Shown here: piece after piece, positions 1 through 12,400 of the stretch
Layout: every line of letters starts with the position of its first letter
How positions within the stretch are numbered: the first letter of the stretch is position 1
Assembly: GCA_013397115.1 (NCBI GenBank)
Contig: VWZW01005536.1
Location: 144,557-208,556 of the forward strand
Length of the DNA: 64,000 nt
Reading direction: 5' to 3'
Source: Edolisoma coerulescens
Taxonomy: Eukaryota > Chordata > Aves > Passeriformes > Campephagidae
Made by a program: the position numbers and the translations under genes
Notes under the pieces: generated by a model
Told to the model about the DNA's origin: nothing
Databases searched by the model: none
Seen by the model: the letters and a program-made list of their open reading frames with translations, nothing else

Positions 1-3000
1 AAGTGCATTAGCAGGCACAGGGATACAGTTTAAGCCTTCAGATGTCTGCACTTTGAAGGTGTTATTTGTATATTTTTGTCCTGCTAATGTTGCTATGAGA
101 TATCTGAGGATCATCCCCATGCAGAGCTGCTCAGCATCCCTGGAGCCGGGGACCCCCCTGTCCTCCCAGGCCTCTCAGACCATTTCACAAACAGATGCTT
201 GCATTTCATGCTGGCAGATGTGAAATGGGGGATGACTGGCTAGAGAGTCAGTTTGCCAAGAAAGATACCTTTTGTTTTGCTTTACCAGGTTTGACCTTTA
301 TAGAACAAAAGTTTCTCCTCACTGTGAAGGAAAGCTCTGCTGTTGATTCCAGTGAATGCTAACACACCTCATAGACCTTTGTGCCAGAAACCACTGTGCC
401 ATGACACATGGATGTTTCATTTCTGCTGTGAAACAAGGCAGAGAGAGACTGTTGAGCACAGCAGGAACTTCACCTGCAGCTTCCTGGTCCAACTTCTTCA
501 AAATTCAGGCAGTGGAATTCAAGTGTTGGATCCAGCTTGTTTGGCATGCAGTGGTAGGTGTCCCAAAGCCCCGGGGAGGGGTCTGTGTTTGGCTGTGGAA
601 GGGAGCAGGGCACAGCTGCCTTGGGCATGTGGGAGCTGCACAAGTACAGGAGCACAGGCAGATGATGGTAAACAGAACCTGGGAGAGGGAAAGAAGCTGG
701 ATCCTTTGTAGACATCTCTGCTAAATCTGTACCTGGGCTTACGTTTGTCAGTTTTTTGCTCTTTTTTTGTGCCAGCCATTTTGAATGAGTCGTTCCCTTT
801 AGCAGCCGAAAGCACTGCCATGAAGAATGTATGTGATGGTTATAGGTAGACAAGAGGGTGTAAACTTAGAAGTTTGGGTTGAATATTTCAGCTTGTCAGA
901 TAGAGCTTCTGATACGTGTCAATTGTTCTACAAAAATCAGGGTTGGAACACATCTCTGAATGGCAAGAGAAAGAAATGGGTATTGTAGTCAAACCAGATA
1001 CTTTCAATTTTGATTGTTTATAGCAACGCTGACAGAAACTAACACTATACACAAAACTGGTTTTGAAACTGCCCTTTTTTCAGAGTTAATGACCCACAGG
1101 CTAATGGAAATTTGCCAGTTTTTACCAGCTGGGATCTGGCCTGATTTTGCTGGGAAATAAAAGTGCAAGGCAAAGAAACCATTTGGATTTCTGAAAGTCT
1201 GTGATGGTTGTCTTCTCTCATTATAAAACCTTCGCTTTTTTTGTATGTTGTGCTTATAATTGACCTGTGCTTAGCAGAAATGCTGGCTTTGTCCAAGGAC
1301 AGCATACCCTGATCGCCCAGGAATTCCTTTTGACAACTGCATTTAGGTCCACTGCTGTGCAAACCCAAACCCAGCCCAGCCACTGTGAAAGGAGTTGTAT
1401 TAAATCACGGCTTTGAGGATCCACTGACACAACTCAGCTGCTCTGGCTCCATCCAGTAGAGGGTAGTCATTTTATGCATTTTATGATCTGCTCCTCCATT
1501 TATTGCACTCCGGGCTTTCCCAGGTATTACCTGGGGACTTCTCACACGATAGGCACGGCTGGTTTGGTTCCCATAATTAACCTGGGAAAGGCAGACTCTG
1601 TACCTGAGTGCATTTCTTTGTAAAGTCAACAAAAGAGGGGGAGTAAGCCATTTATACTAATTATATATATAAAAAATAATCCCTAAAGGCAAGACTGTAT
1701 AAGGTGCATTATGTTCAGGCAAGTATGGGATCATTAGTGTCATTCATGATAATTTGATTTACCCCCATGGCTTCCAAACAATACATGGCTCGTAGCCTCG
1801 TGAATTGGTGTGAGTTAAGAATTGCATGGCAGCCCTGCATTTATGGAAGGAAAGCTCTTAGGTCTTACTATGATGAAGGCTCTTTGTTGTAAAGTTTTCT
1901 TTACAAAGATAGATGTTACTTCAGTTCACACTAAACAAATTGACTCTGGAGTTTTCAGTCTCGGTTTGCCAGAGACAAATTGTGAAAGCATCTAATTGTA
2001 GCCTAAACAAAACCATATTTTCCTTAAAAAACATGGCAATGTGTCATTCTAAATCTGTGGTGCTTTGCCCAGGAACCCATTTCAAGCAACAACGAAAAAA
2101 AACCTGAGCAAAATAGCCACCTTAGACAAAACAGACTATCAAACCTGTATATTAAATTGAGTGCTTTTGATTGTAATGCTGCACTGAAAATCTTTCATTG
2201 TTTCAGCTCTGTCCCTCCATGCAGTCAGATGCTGGTGTGTACTTAAGAAAATGGTAAATATAGAATGCTGGCAAATGTAGCTTAAATGATGTTACGAGTA
2301 AACAATCGCTGGACTGTCTAATTTCTCCGAATGATTGCAGCCAATTTTCACTTAGATTATGAAGGATGAAGAACAGTGAGCTTTTAAATCCTGATTCCTC
2401 GTCCTTTACAACATCTATCAGTGTACAGTGGCTTTACTCATAACATGAGTCTGGTTCTGATAAATTTTGAGAACTGTTTCATAATGTTATTGTAGAAATT
2501 ATAGACACATCATTTCGGCCATCAAGTCATCGTGCTTATGTGAGGGGAAGAGAGTTGGATGGGAAGGGCTGAGAGCACAGGGGCTGATTCTTCTGCTAAA
2601 ACTGTAGAAATATTTGCTGATGAGAAGTCAGCTCTGCTGTTGGGCGTGCAGCCATAGTGGCCATTGCACTCCCAGGTGGAATTGTAGCTGTTCTCCCACC
2701 TGCACTTGGCTTTGTCCTGTCCACTCCGGAGCATCCGGTGAGGAAGTGACGCCTCTGCTTCCCCACAGTGTCCCCACCTGTGGGCTCCATGCAGAGCAGG
2801 GTCTCCATCCTTCATGCACCTGTGTGGAGCCTTCCCAGCTGCAAACTTCCAGCCTCTGCCAATTCCTGAAGGCAGATTTCAGCTGTGCTGAAAGCAGGGG
2901 CAAAATTCCCTTTGACCGCAAGCAAGTAGGAGCACAGCCAAGGCTGGAATGATAGAAGCTCAATAATCAATGTCCCATTCCCAAGATGCTGAGTGGTTCT

Positions 3001-5572
3001 GCTGCAGAGGGGGATGACTTCCCCTGCCTGGGCTGTGCTTTGCACAGCTCCCGTGCACAGCACCTCGGAACGCTGCTCCCCATGCGTTTGGAAACAGGGT
3101 GAGTCAGTCTGGTGATTCAGTGTGGGAGGCTTTGAAGGTTTTAGCTCAGGTTTAGGGAAAATACGCAGCATGAATCACCCAGGAACTTTGTTTTCTCAGT
3201 GAATTCTATGGTAATTGGATGTTACAGCAATGTTTAGGGCAAAACAGTGTTAAGACATTGGAGCTGCCTTTTGTTACAGCCAGTCATATCCCACTGAAAG
3301 GCAAGTGTTCCTCAAATTCAGGAGACAACATATGCCTGGTGGTCATTTGGGAATTGAGAGGTGACAAGAGGAGTGGGCATGTCTTGTCTGAATGTATCAA
3401 TGTGCAGTGCTAAAAGCAAAAGAAAGGGAGAAAATCCTTTATCATTTCTTCCTGTGTGAATCCAGCCCTCTCTGTTCCATGGTGGGTGCAGAATTCTAAC
3501 TTTACCACATGGTGATTGTTTTAAGTTTTGGTCTTGGTGTGGCCAGGAAACAAAAAATTAGGATAAGAATTAGTGGGTAAAGGATGGTTCATTATTTATT
3601 GGGACAGTGTATTGGTTAAGTCAGGAATTAATAAAAGTGACAGCTGACAGTGGTGCTTGGGCCCCATGTTTTAGTTGTGTCCCCATCAGCATGCTCTGGG
3701 GTGGTATCACCTTAAGCCTGCGAGGAGCCACATCCTATGGGAAAGTGAGCATCCATGGGGGCTGTCTGACCCCAGTGACAGCAGAGGGTTCAGATACTCT
3801 TTTTTCACCCATCTTTTGTAATGGTCAGTCTCTGAAGGGAGCTGGTGGAGAACAGGAAAGGAGCTGTGAAGAACACTTACATTTATAGAAGCCTAAAGAC
3901 TTGGAAGTGCCGGAGATGGGGTAGACAGCTGGTGTTTGGCATAGGAGAGGTGGTGATCCTGTTTGGGTTCAGGACCCGGGCTCTGTTTCCCCTTCAGGAA
4001 GGCAGAAGGTAGCTGTGTGGGAGTCCTGTGGCTCAGCCACAGGCCCTGCATGTGTTTTGTTTGGATATTTCTGATCTTGTTGCCTCCTTAGCTGGTACTT
4101 TGGGTTTTAGCAGCAGTGTCCTATGCAGTATTTGTTTTGGAGCTTGGCTTCCTGTGTTTGTTCTGGGTCTATTCATTTATAATAATGGAGCGTAAAATCC
4201 GAGCTCCTTTTTTTGACTTATCAAAACAAATTCAGTCTTCATGACCAGTTTTAGTCTTTTGTGGCTATGTAGATCTCTTGTTACTTAAATATTTGCTCAT
4301 CGCACTACCTTTTTGCTGCCTTGGAGGAATTAAGTTCTCTGAGAAAGGAGAGAGTTTCTCCTTTACTTCCAGAATTACTCACTACACGTTTGGAAAGACA
4401 AATACAAGGAGAACGCAGATGAAATGTGAAGAACATGTATACGAGCTAACGGTTTCACAAAGGGGAAATAAGAAAATCAGAGGTTACATCATATTATTGT
4501 AAGAATACATTATTTTGTTTTCAAAACTGTTATTTAACAGTGGGATGAATCCTTTAGTCATTTAGTGTTGGAACTTCCAGAATGACTTGTGGTTGTTCCA
4601 TCGTTCTTCTCACACAATTCCCAAAGACACAAACGTTGGAGGCAGTGATTAATCTTTCTGTATTAATGGCCTGATCCAGCATTTACTGATGTCAAGAGAA
4701 AGCTCCTCATACACTTCAACAGACTTTGGAGCAGGATGGTGATTTTTAAAAAACAGATGTAAGCAGCAAATTAGAAGCAAATTAGAGAAATCTGTCCAAG
4801 TCCTGTAGTTTAAGAAACTGCTGTATTCTGTTGTAAGACTGTCTAGAAACCTTAAAATGTACGTACAAATACAGAAACACATGGCTTGGAAATCATTGTG
4901 ATCCTTCCTACCTTTGATCTTTTGCTTACTTACCATCACTTGTGTGCATATGTGTGTATGTGAGAGTAAACAACATAATCCTAATTGTCTGAAAATATAC
5001 ATATGCTTATATAATGCCATAAATGAGCATAGTGTTGGTGTGTAAATTTCCTACGGTATATATGGCCAATATAAATAAATTCTTGTCACGGTAGTGGGTT
5101 TTATCTATATATTTTCCTTATAAACTAGCAGGTAATAATTTAATTCAAAAGCTCCTTCCAAAAATGCAATTAATGTCTTTTGTTATAGTTTCCCTGGGTT
5201 TAATAATCCCCTCTTCCAGATTTATATTGGTTTCTGGAAAGTAATGCTTATTAGAGTGTTTTTCCAAATTGGCCACAATAATCCACTGAAATCTGCCAGC
5301 TGAATCATTGCTATGCTTGTGAAATTGCCAGGATCGCCTGACAGTTATTACTGGGGTAGAAGGGGAGGGGGAAAGGGAATGAAAGTTTCATAATATGTCA
5401 CTGTTATTGATACCTTGGCTATGGCTCTTGGATTTGGATTGATATGTTTACTGAATTCTATATGAAGGATGGAATGCCTGGTGGTGGATTGGCAGTGCTG
5501 CTATAAAGGAGAGAAAGTTTAGTAGTTTTGTCAGACAACTGTATTTTATTCTGGGCATATTTTAAAGCATAA

Positions 5573-5632
5573 ATATATGTGTGCATGCATGTGTGTCTGT
5601 ATGTAAGCATGCACGTGTGTGCATGTGTGCAA
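5573..5632. repeat. Alternating purine-pyrimidine (TG/CA-rich) tract
   Basis: About 60 bases of mostly alternating purine and pyrimidine steps (TATGTGTGCATGCATGTGTG, later GCATGCACGTGTGTGCATGT) form a degenerate TG/CA microsatellite. Such tracts can adopt Z-DNA under torsional stress. No functional evidence is visible here. Confidence 0.7.
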
Positions 5633-6421
5633 ACTCCCTCTACCCCCTTCCTCAGCCTGGTTCTTGAGAAAGGAAGGGGATGTATATTCCCTGAATTAGG
5701 GTCATGCTTCACATGCCAAATCCCACCACCTGTGCACAGCACACAACCAAGTCAGAGTTAAATCATTCACCTGCTGCCACATCTTCATGTGCTCATTCTC
5801 TTCTATACACTGCAGGTGATGCTGGAGGCAGGGAGTGAGTCTCCATAGCTCCAATAGGTGTTGTTTTCTCCCATACTTCCAAAATAATTGAAAGGGGATG
5901 ATTTTTGCAGTGTCTGAATTAATCGTCCTTGTGAACTTCTGCAGAACTGGACCCTAACTCTTGTTTTGAGAGGGATTCCATGACACTGGAATGCTGCATC
6001 CTGCTGCCTAGATGAAAAGGTACATAAAAGAATAGCAGGGCTCTGGCCTGCCAGGGCAGTGCCAGAGGGACAAAGAAAAAATGCCTCTCCCATTATGAGC
6101 CTTGGCACCACTGCCGGGACAGACCCATGTGGGGATGACTGCTGCAGGCTCTGGGTGTCTGGGATAAATATTGTGTCCAACAGCCATCCCTGGTGAGACT
6201 CTGCTTGGGGCAGTGCCCACCCCCATGCATGGGATTTATATTCTGCTGGTGTCAATGAGCTTTTGTTAAAATCATCCATCTGACTAATGGGCAGCTGGGG
6301 AGGTGTGGGACGGAGTAGCTGCCCAGGCAGCTGGGCAGTGCTGCAGGGGCATACCTGGCCACACTTGCAGGGAACAACTGGTGTCTTCTCGGGGTGCAGG
6401 GCTGTTACTGCCCTGCTCAGA

Positions 6422-6469
6422 TCTACCTGATACAAGAGATAAAAGTCTACCTGATGCAAGGGTTAAAAG
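6422..6469. repeat. 24-bp tandem duplication
   Basis: Two adjacent 24-bp copies are present: TCTACCTGATACAAGAGATA plus AAAG, then TCTACCTGATGCAAGGGTTA plus AAAG. They differ at a few positions. Confidence 0.9.
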
Positions 6470-9400
6470 CCATTCTGGCTTGGGTTTTTTTGTTTGTGCT
6501 GTTGCAGCTACAGTAGCTTGATTATGAAAGTTTTGCCTTTTTTTTTTGTAGTTTCTTAGTTGAGATAGTGGATGCTCAGTTCAGTGCAGCCAGAAGAATA
6601 AGATTCTCAAACATTCTTTCATTCCCCAGTATGTGGTTAAAGATGATTTCCATCTCAGCAGATATTCATGTGCAAAAGGATGCTTTAGAGCAACACGCCT
6701 CCCCTAAGCTTTCCTTGTGATGAGGGGAAGTTTCCCTTTAGCACCAGCCAGTGCACGAGGCACATTGCTTTGGAGGTGGCTGTCTGATCCCTTCTGTCCC
6801 CTGGCATTGCATTTGGGGTCAGCTTGAGTCATGCACATTTTGGGGGAGCAGCCACATGGACTTGCTTCCCCCTTACATTCACTGTGATCTGTCTGAGCAA
6901 GCCTAAGGGACAGGCAGCACGTGAAGAACCAGCAGTGCCCCTTACATTTGAATACCAAACACTAAGTTAGCACGAGCCAACTGGGCTGCAGAACCAGTCA
7001 TCTTCAATTTTTACAGCCTTATAATTTTTAACACAATTTTTATGACTCTGATTGGAACAGAGATGATTTTTGTAATGTCTGTTTATGCCATTTCAAACTT
7101 GAACATAAATCTCATTTTTTAAGGGGATTTTGTGGTTTTCTGGGCTTTATGAATTTTTTTTATCCCTCTTTTATGCATTCTGCTAAATTAAACCAAAATA
7201 AACTCGGGGGGAAAAAGTGATTCTTTAAAACAAATATATTATTTTATCCCTTCTTTGGACAGGAATTTTCATCAGGGTGCAAGGATAGAACATTCTATTC
7301 AGCCTTTGCCCGCTGATTTACGCTGCTGTCGTTACAAGAGCCATAATGATGTCCAATAACCAGTAACAGGAACTGTGAGGAGAAGCTTTGTAATACAACA
7401 CTGCTCCCCTTTTTCTCCAGCAGCTTTGTTGGTGGTCTAGAAATAATTTCCAAAATGTGTTAGATGGTTCTCAGAGAGAACCATGCAGCCTCTTTTGGTG
7501 TAGGAGGATCCAGGTCTGGGATGGCATCGTGTGGGCTCCTGCCGTGGCTCTGAGGTGTAGTGACTCACTGTAAAACCTGCAGGCAAAGAAATGGTAGCTG
7601 GTATTTTTCCTACAAAGCAGACCATGGATTCTAGTGGGGTGGCTTATAGGGAGTGCTTCTAACCATGCTGTGGGATTCTGCCTTAAGTGTGAGGGATAAC
7701 ATTTAAGATCAGAGAATGTCTACACAGCAGTGTGTGCCTGCAAGTCTGATGGATTGCTACAAGAAACCAAAGGTATTTGATAAACCCAGCAGTGGTTTAT
7801 GGTGAGTATGTGTTGATGCCAGCAGTTCTGTTTGACATGTATTAGTACTTCTAGGAGGTCACAAGTGCTATCCAGCTGCATATCTGATACTCAAGTATGA
7901 GTTTGTTGCTGCAAGGTGGTAAGAATGAGTTGTCACTTGAAATTGAACTTGATGGTGTCATTCAAAAGGTCCCATTTGAGCTTTGCTGTGATAGCAGAGC
8001 CAGTGGCATCAAAGAATGAGCCTCTGCCAGCATCTACCACAGAGCAGCAGGTGATACATGACTGCTTTTTCCTGTGTTTATACACAGAAAATGGCTGTGG
8101 TAACCCTGTGGGATCTGCTAGCAAATACTGACTTGTTAGTGTTTCCCAATATAAGCGGTTGATATTTTATCGTCATTACCAAAGCTGCCTTTTAAAATTT
8201 TGTTTAATCCTGTCATTTTCAGCTGTTCATTATTATGGTAGTATGTTGTTTATGGAGGTTGTTTCCATGTGGGTAGCTGGAGTTGTGTGTTGGATGAGGG
8301 AAAGTTGGCTGTTTTGCCTTTTTAAGTGTGTATATAGTGCTTGGTCTGGGTTTTGGGTTTTTCTTTCAGAGTAAGATTTCTCCCACTGCAAAAAGGGATG
8401 TTGGCCTACAGGCTTGACCACAAGTGAACTGCACTTGTTAAATGTTTAGATGAACAAATGACATTTGCAATAAAAAAAAAAAATCCTCTTACATGGAAAA
8501 TTTAGGCAAAAATGTTTATGCAAAAAAAGTCTTTTGTCCCTGATTCCCTCTTCTAAGTACCATAGCAAGGTCTCTGTGGCTGCTTTGGTGCAAGTGGGAT
8601 CAGAATGCAGACCCTTCGTGCCTGGTACCCTTTGATTGACTAGACAATGCAAAAGACACATGCAGCATCAAGTTGGTTTAGCAACTAATATTTGACAATT
8701 TAAAAAAGTTTTCTTTTAGGCTGAGTTTTATGTAAAGCTGTTTACATTAAAGTGACATCCAATTAAAGTGTATCATGTAACCCACATCACAGTTCAGCAC
8801 ACATTTTCTGTTTTAACTGACATATGGCCCCGTTTATGAAAATAAAAATCATCATGTTTTGATGATATGTTCACATAATTTATGTGGAAAAGCAGAGGGA
8901 GAGAAGCAGGGAGAGGGAATGCTTTTGCTGTGTAAAGCTATTATTTTCTGTGATTCATTAAATGTCTTTTAACCCATGTGCACAGGCAAATCCCTCCTCC
9001 CCCAATTCCTGCCCAGCCCCCTTCCCTGCAGTGTCCACTGGACAAAGGGACTTAATTTCTTCTATGGGCAGAGGCAGCAGACAGAAACACTTTGTACAGT
9101 ATCATCCCATCCTACAGACGTTTTTACACTAAGGGATTCTTTAGTATTCTGTAGAGGAGATAAATTAGTTGACCTAAAAACAGATCTATGGACAGCAGAG
9201 CTAATTCATTCCATTTTCCTTTGATTGTCTCAAGGCTGAGAGGATTCTCTGATGTCTATGAAGAGATAGTTGTCTACTGATGTCTTTTCTTCAGTCTCCC
9301 CTCTACTTAGCTGCCAACTTTCATAAAAACGAGTAGGAACTTAATATCTTAGCAACCAGCAATCCTCGGTCATTTTGCCTGGAATTTTCTTTGTGTATAG

Positions 9401-12400
9401 AGAAGTCTGTCTCTCTTGCACACCTAAGTGTTTCAGGAAAGCCAGGTTGCTTTCATTAAGGTAACCTATTGATAAGATAAATGATTCTTTTTGCAAAGTG
9501 GCCATGAATCAGAGACTTGTCAGCACAAACGGAGGCTATCTCAAGCCATCTACAGCCGAGGCTGGCAGTTCGGTATTTCTGTCAGCACCCCGAGTCTTGC
9601 TGACACCCTGCAAAAGACAGTAAGGTTCTAAGCTGTTTTAAATCTACTTAAGGCAGGACCGTGGCAAAACATTATTTAAAAATATATCTTTGCATTTTCC
9701 CCTTTTAACAACTGCATATAACCCCTCAGGCCTTACATTTTTTATGTAGCAGCACATCAGTGGAAGAAAAGTCACTGCCAGCCAACAAAATCCCCATCTG
9801 TAGAGTAATCACCCAGTCAGTGTGCACTGCAACTAAATTAATTCCTGGCTTTCCCACATGTATTGAGGGATAGATTACCTTTAAATGTAAGCAACATAAC
9901 TACAGTGAATCTTTTGTCTATCCACTGTTTTGGGACCAAGCAATGGGGATTATTGTTTAAATGGTAACTATTGTGCACATCAGAGGGCAAGACATGGTGG
10001 TGGTAGTTGGATTGCATAAATCAGTTTGCCATCTTCTCCTTGCCAAGGTCAGCTGGACTGTACAGCTGGAGCCTGGTTATTTGCAGCATGAGACTGGCAA
10101 ATGAAACCTTTAGACTGTACAGTTTTGGTCAGTAAATGTTTGGTCACTGTCACAGGAAGCCATTGAGTCATGTCCTCTGTGAGCACACTCTTAAATGCTA
10201 CTACAAAAAGCACCGAAGAGACATCACCCAGACACTGCATTTGGACTGTCCTGTTTCTTGATATTTGTGACTGTGAAGCCTTACCAGCATTTCTCATTTG
10301 CTGGAGCAGGAACAGAATCTTGTCAGTTGTAAGGTATTGTACTGTAATCACTCTGCATTTCCTGCTCCCTAATGCCTTTTTAGAATCATCATTCTTGACA
10401 TAAGTTAATGCATAAAGGAAAAACCCCTACTTTCTTATTTGCCTCTAACAATGGAAGAACCTAATAAACGTTGCCATCTAAAGTCCAGTGGGATCTAATC
10501 TTCTGATGATAACATTAAATCCTAAAAAATGTAAAAGTTCCAATCGAATATGGCAACCTCTGGCAGAACCTTCTTTTTCTAATGAAGTCTGTGCATTATG
10601 TTTAGTTGGCTGGTGATCCTAATCAGGGTACTGAGATCTGTGCATTCACTCTGGTTTTGATCATTATTACCAAGATTAAATGGGCGTAGAGCCAAGATGT
10701 TGTAGTGTAATAACCTGGGAGTTGAGGAGGAGGGAGGAGAGGGTGAGGGATTATTTATTGGTTGGATAAATGGGGTTAGCAGTTATTGAATATAACAGAG
10801 ACCTATTTTCCTGAAGTCAACGGCCGTTTAAACAATGCAGCTTATGAATGAAGAATGTCTGTCAATTAAGAAAGTAGAAACAGTATCATGAGTGAAGAAG
10901 GCCAAAATCAGGCCCTGTGACCCTGAAGTAGTTTTGTTTTCAGATTTCTAAAAAAATGGTTGAGTAGGATTGCAGACTCTTGGATAGCAAATGCTTGTCC
11001 ACTAGTAACCAGCTTTTTGTCATGGTGTTTTATGGCAGTCTTGCAGAGTTAACCTCAACACTCTGCAGACCATGGAAGGAAACCCCCAGCCTTTTTCTTT
11101 CTGAGGTGGCTGGAGGTTTGTGCATAGGAGTTATTCAGTGGTAGGCAAAAAGAATTATTTTCCATCTTTTAAGAACACAGAAATCCATTACATATGCTCA
11201 TAAGCTTCACTTTCACCAAGTTCCTTAAATACAAGTAGAAATTCCCTCCTCAGTGCAGAATTTTGCTGTTTCCCATCAACTCATCACCTCAGAGAGGCTT
11301 TCAGGTTCCCTGGGTAGGTAGAGTAAAGCTGGAATTGTGACATCTTCTTCTGTTCTGTAATTTGATTCCTAGAGTTTTGGCAGTTTCTTTAAGGAAAATA
11401 ATGTTACAGGGTTGGGGTTTGTTGGCTTTTTTGTTTTGTTTTGTTTTTAATTAAAAAAGCCTGAAGCTTTCATCAGAGAAATTTTTGTATCCATCCAAAG
11501 GAGAAAAAAAGCTTTGCAAAACTACCCTCAAAATTGTTCTAATAAAAATTAAGGAACATTTAGAAGGAACAGAGGTTAATATTCTTAAGATTTTGGCTTA
11601 CTCTGTTGTAAAAGTTAACAAAAGCTAATGGGAATGTCATGTGTTACTTGGGCATAGCCTACAACATGCACATACAACATGCACATGGCAGATCTAATAG
11701 TTGGCTTCCAATCCCTCTTGGCAAAACGCTTCACTTTGTTTGGAAAGCAGAGTTAGTGGTCAGTGCTCTCGGGATATATTCTGCACAAAACAGAGACTCT
11801 GCTGTGTTCCTGCTGCTTCTCTGCTCTGTCACATGCAGGGCTGCTCCCCCATTTCACCTGACCCAGTCTTGAAGCAATTCTTTTAATTATTTAATGGGAA
11901 CTCAGCCCCATTACTGCTGTGCTCAGGTGGTCTGTAAGAAAAGGAACGTGTTTATTTCAACAGGGACATTTTAATTTCTGTGCCCCCAAAAAACTGTTAA
12001 GAAGCAACCAGTGACTGAACCGAGTGTCAGCACAAAGGACAGAGAGGACAGATTTTTACTTGACAACAAAGTATTCCAAGTTGTTTGAAATATACACTCA
12101 GTTTGATTAAAGAGAGAAGTGGTGTCTGAGGAAGAACAACTTTTTTCAGAGGTTCAAAATGCTGAGCACCTTTAAAAACAGACTACTTTAAAGGTGTTTA
12201 AGTAAGGATTTAGGTGAAGAATTTGGCCTAGTTTCAGTTGAAATTAATGACTCACTTCAAGCAGTGTTAAACAAAACCATCAGAATTTTCAGAATAACAG
12301 AACAAAAATAAAAACATAAAATGCATTCACCTGCAAGTTTCAAAAAATTCATTGCAGGTGGAGTCTGGAAGGTGCAGCCTGTGGCTTTCTGATTAGGTTT

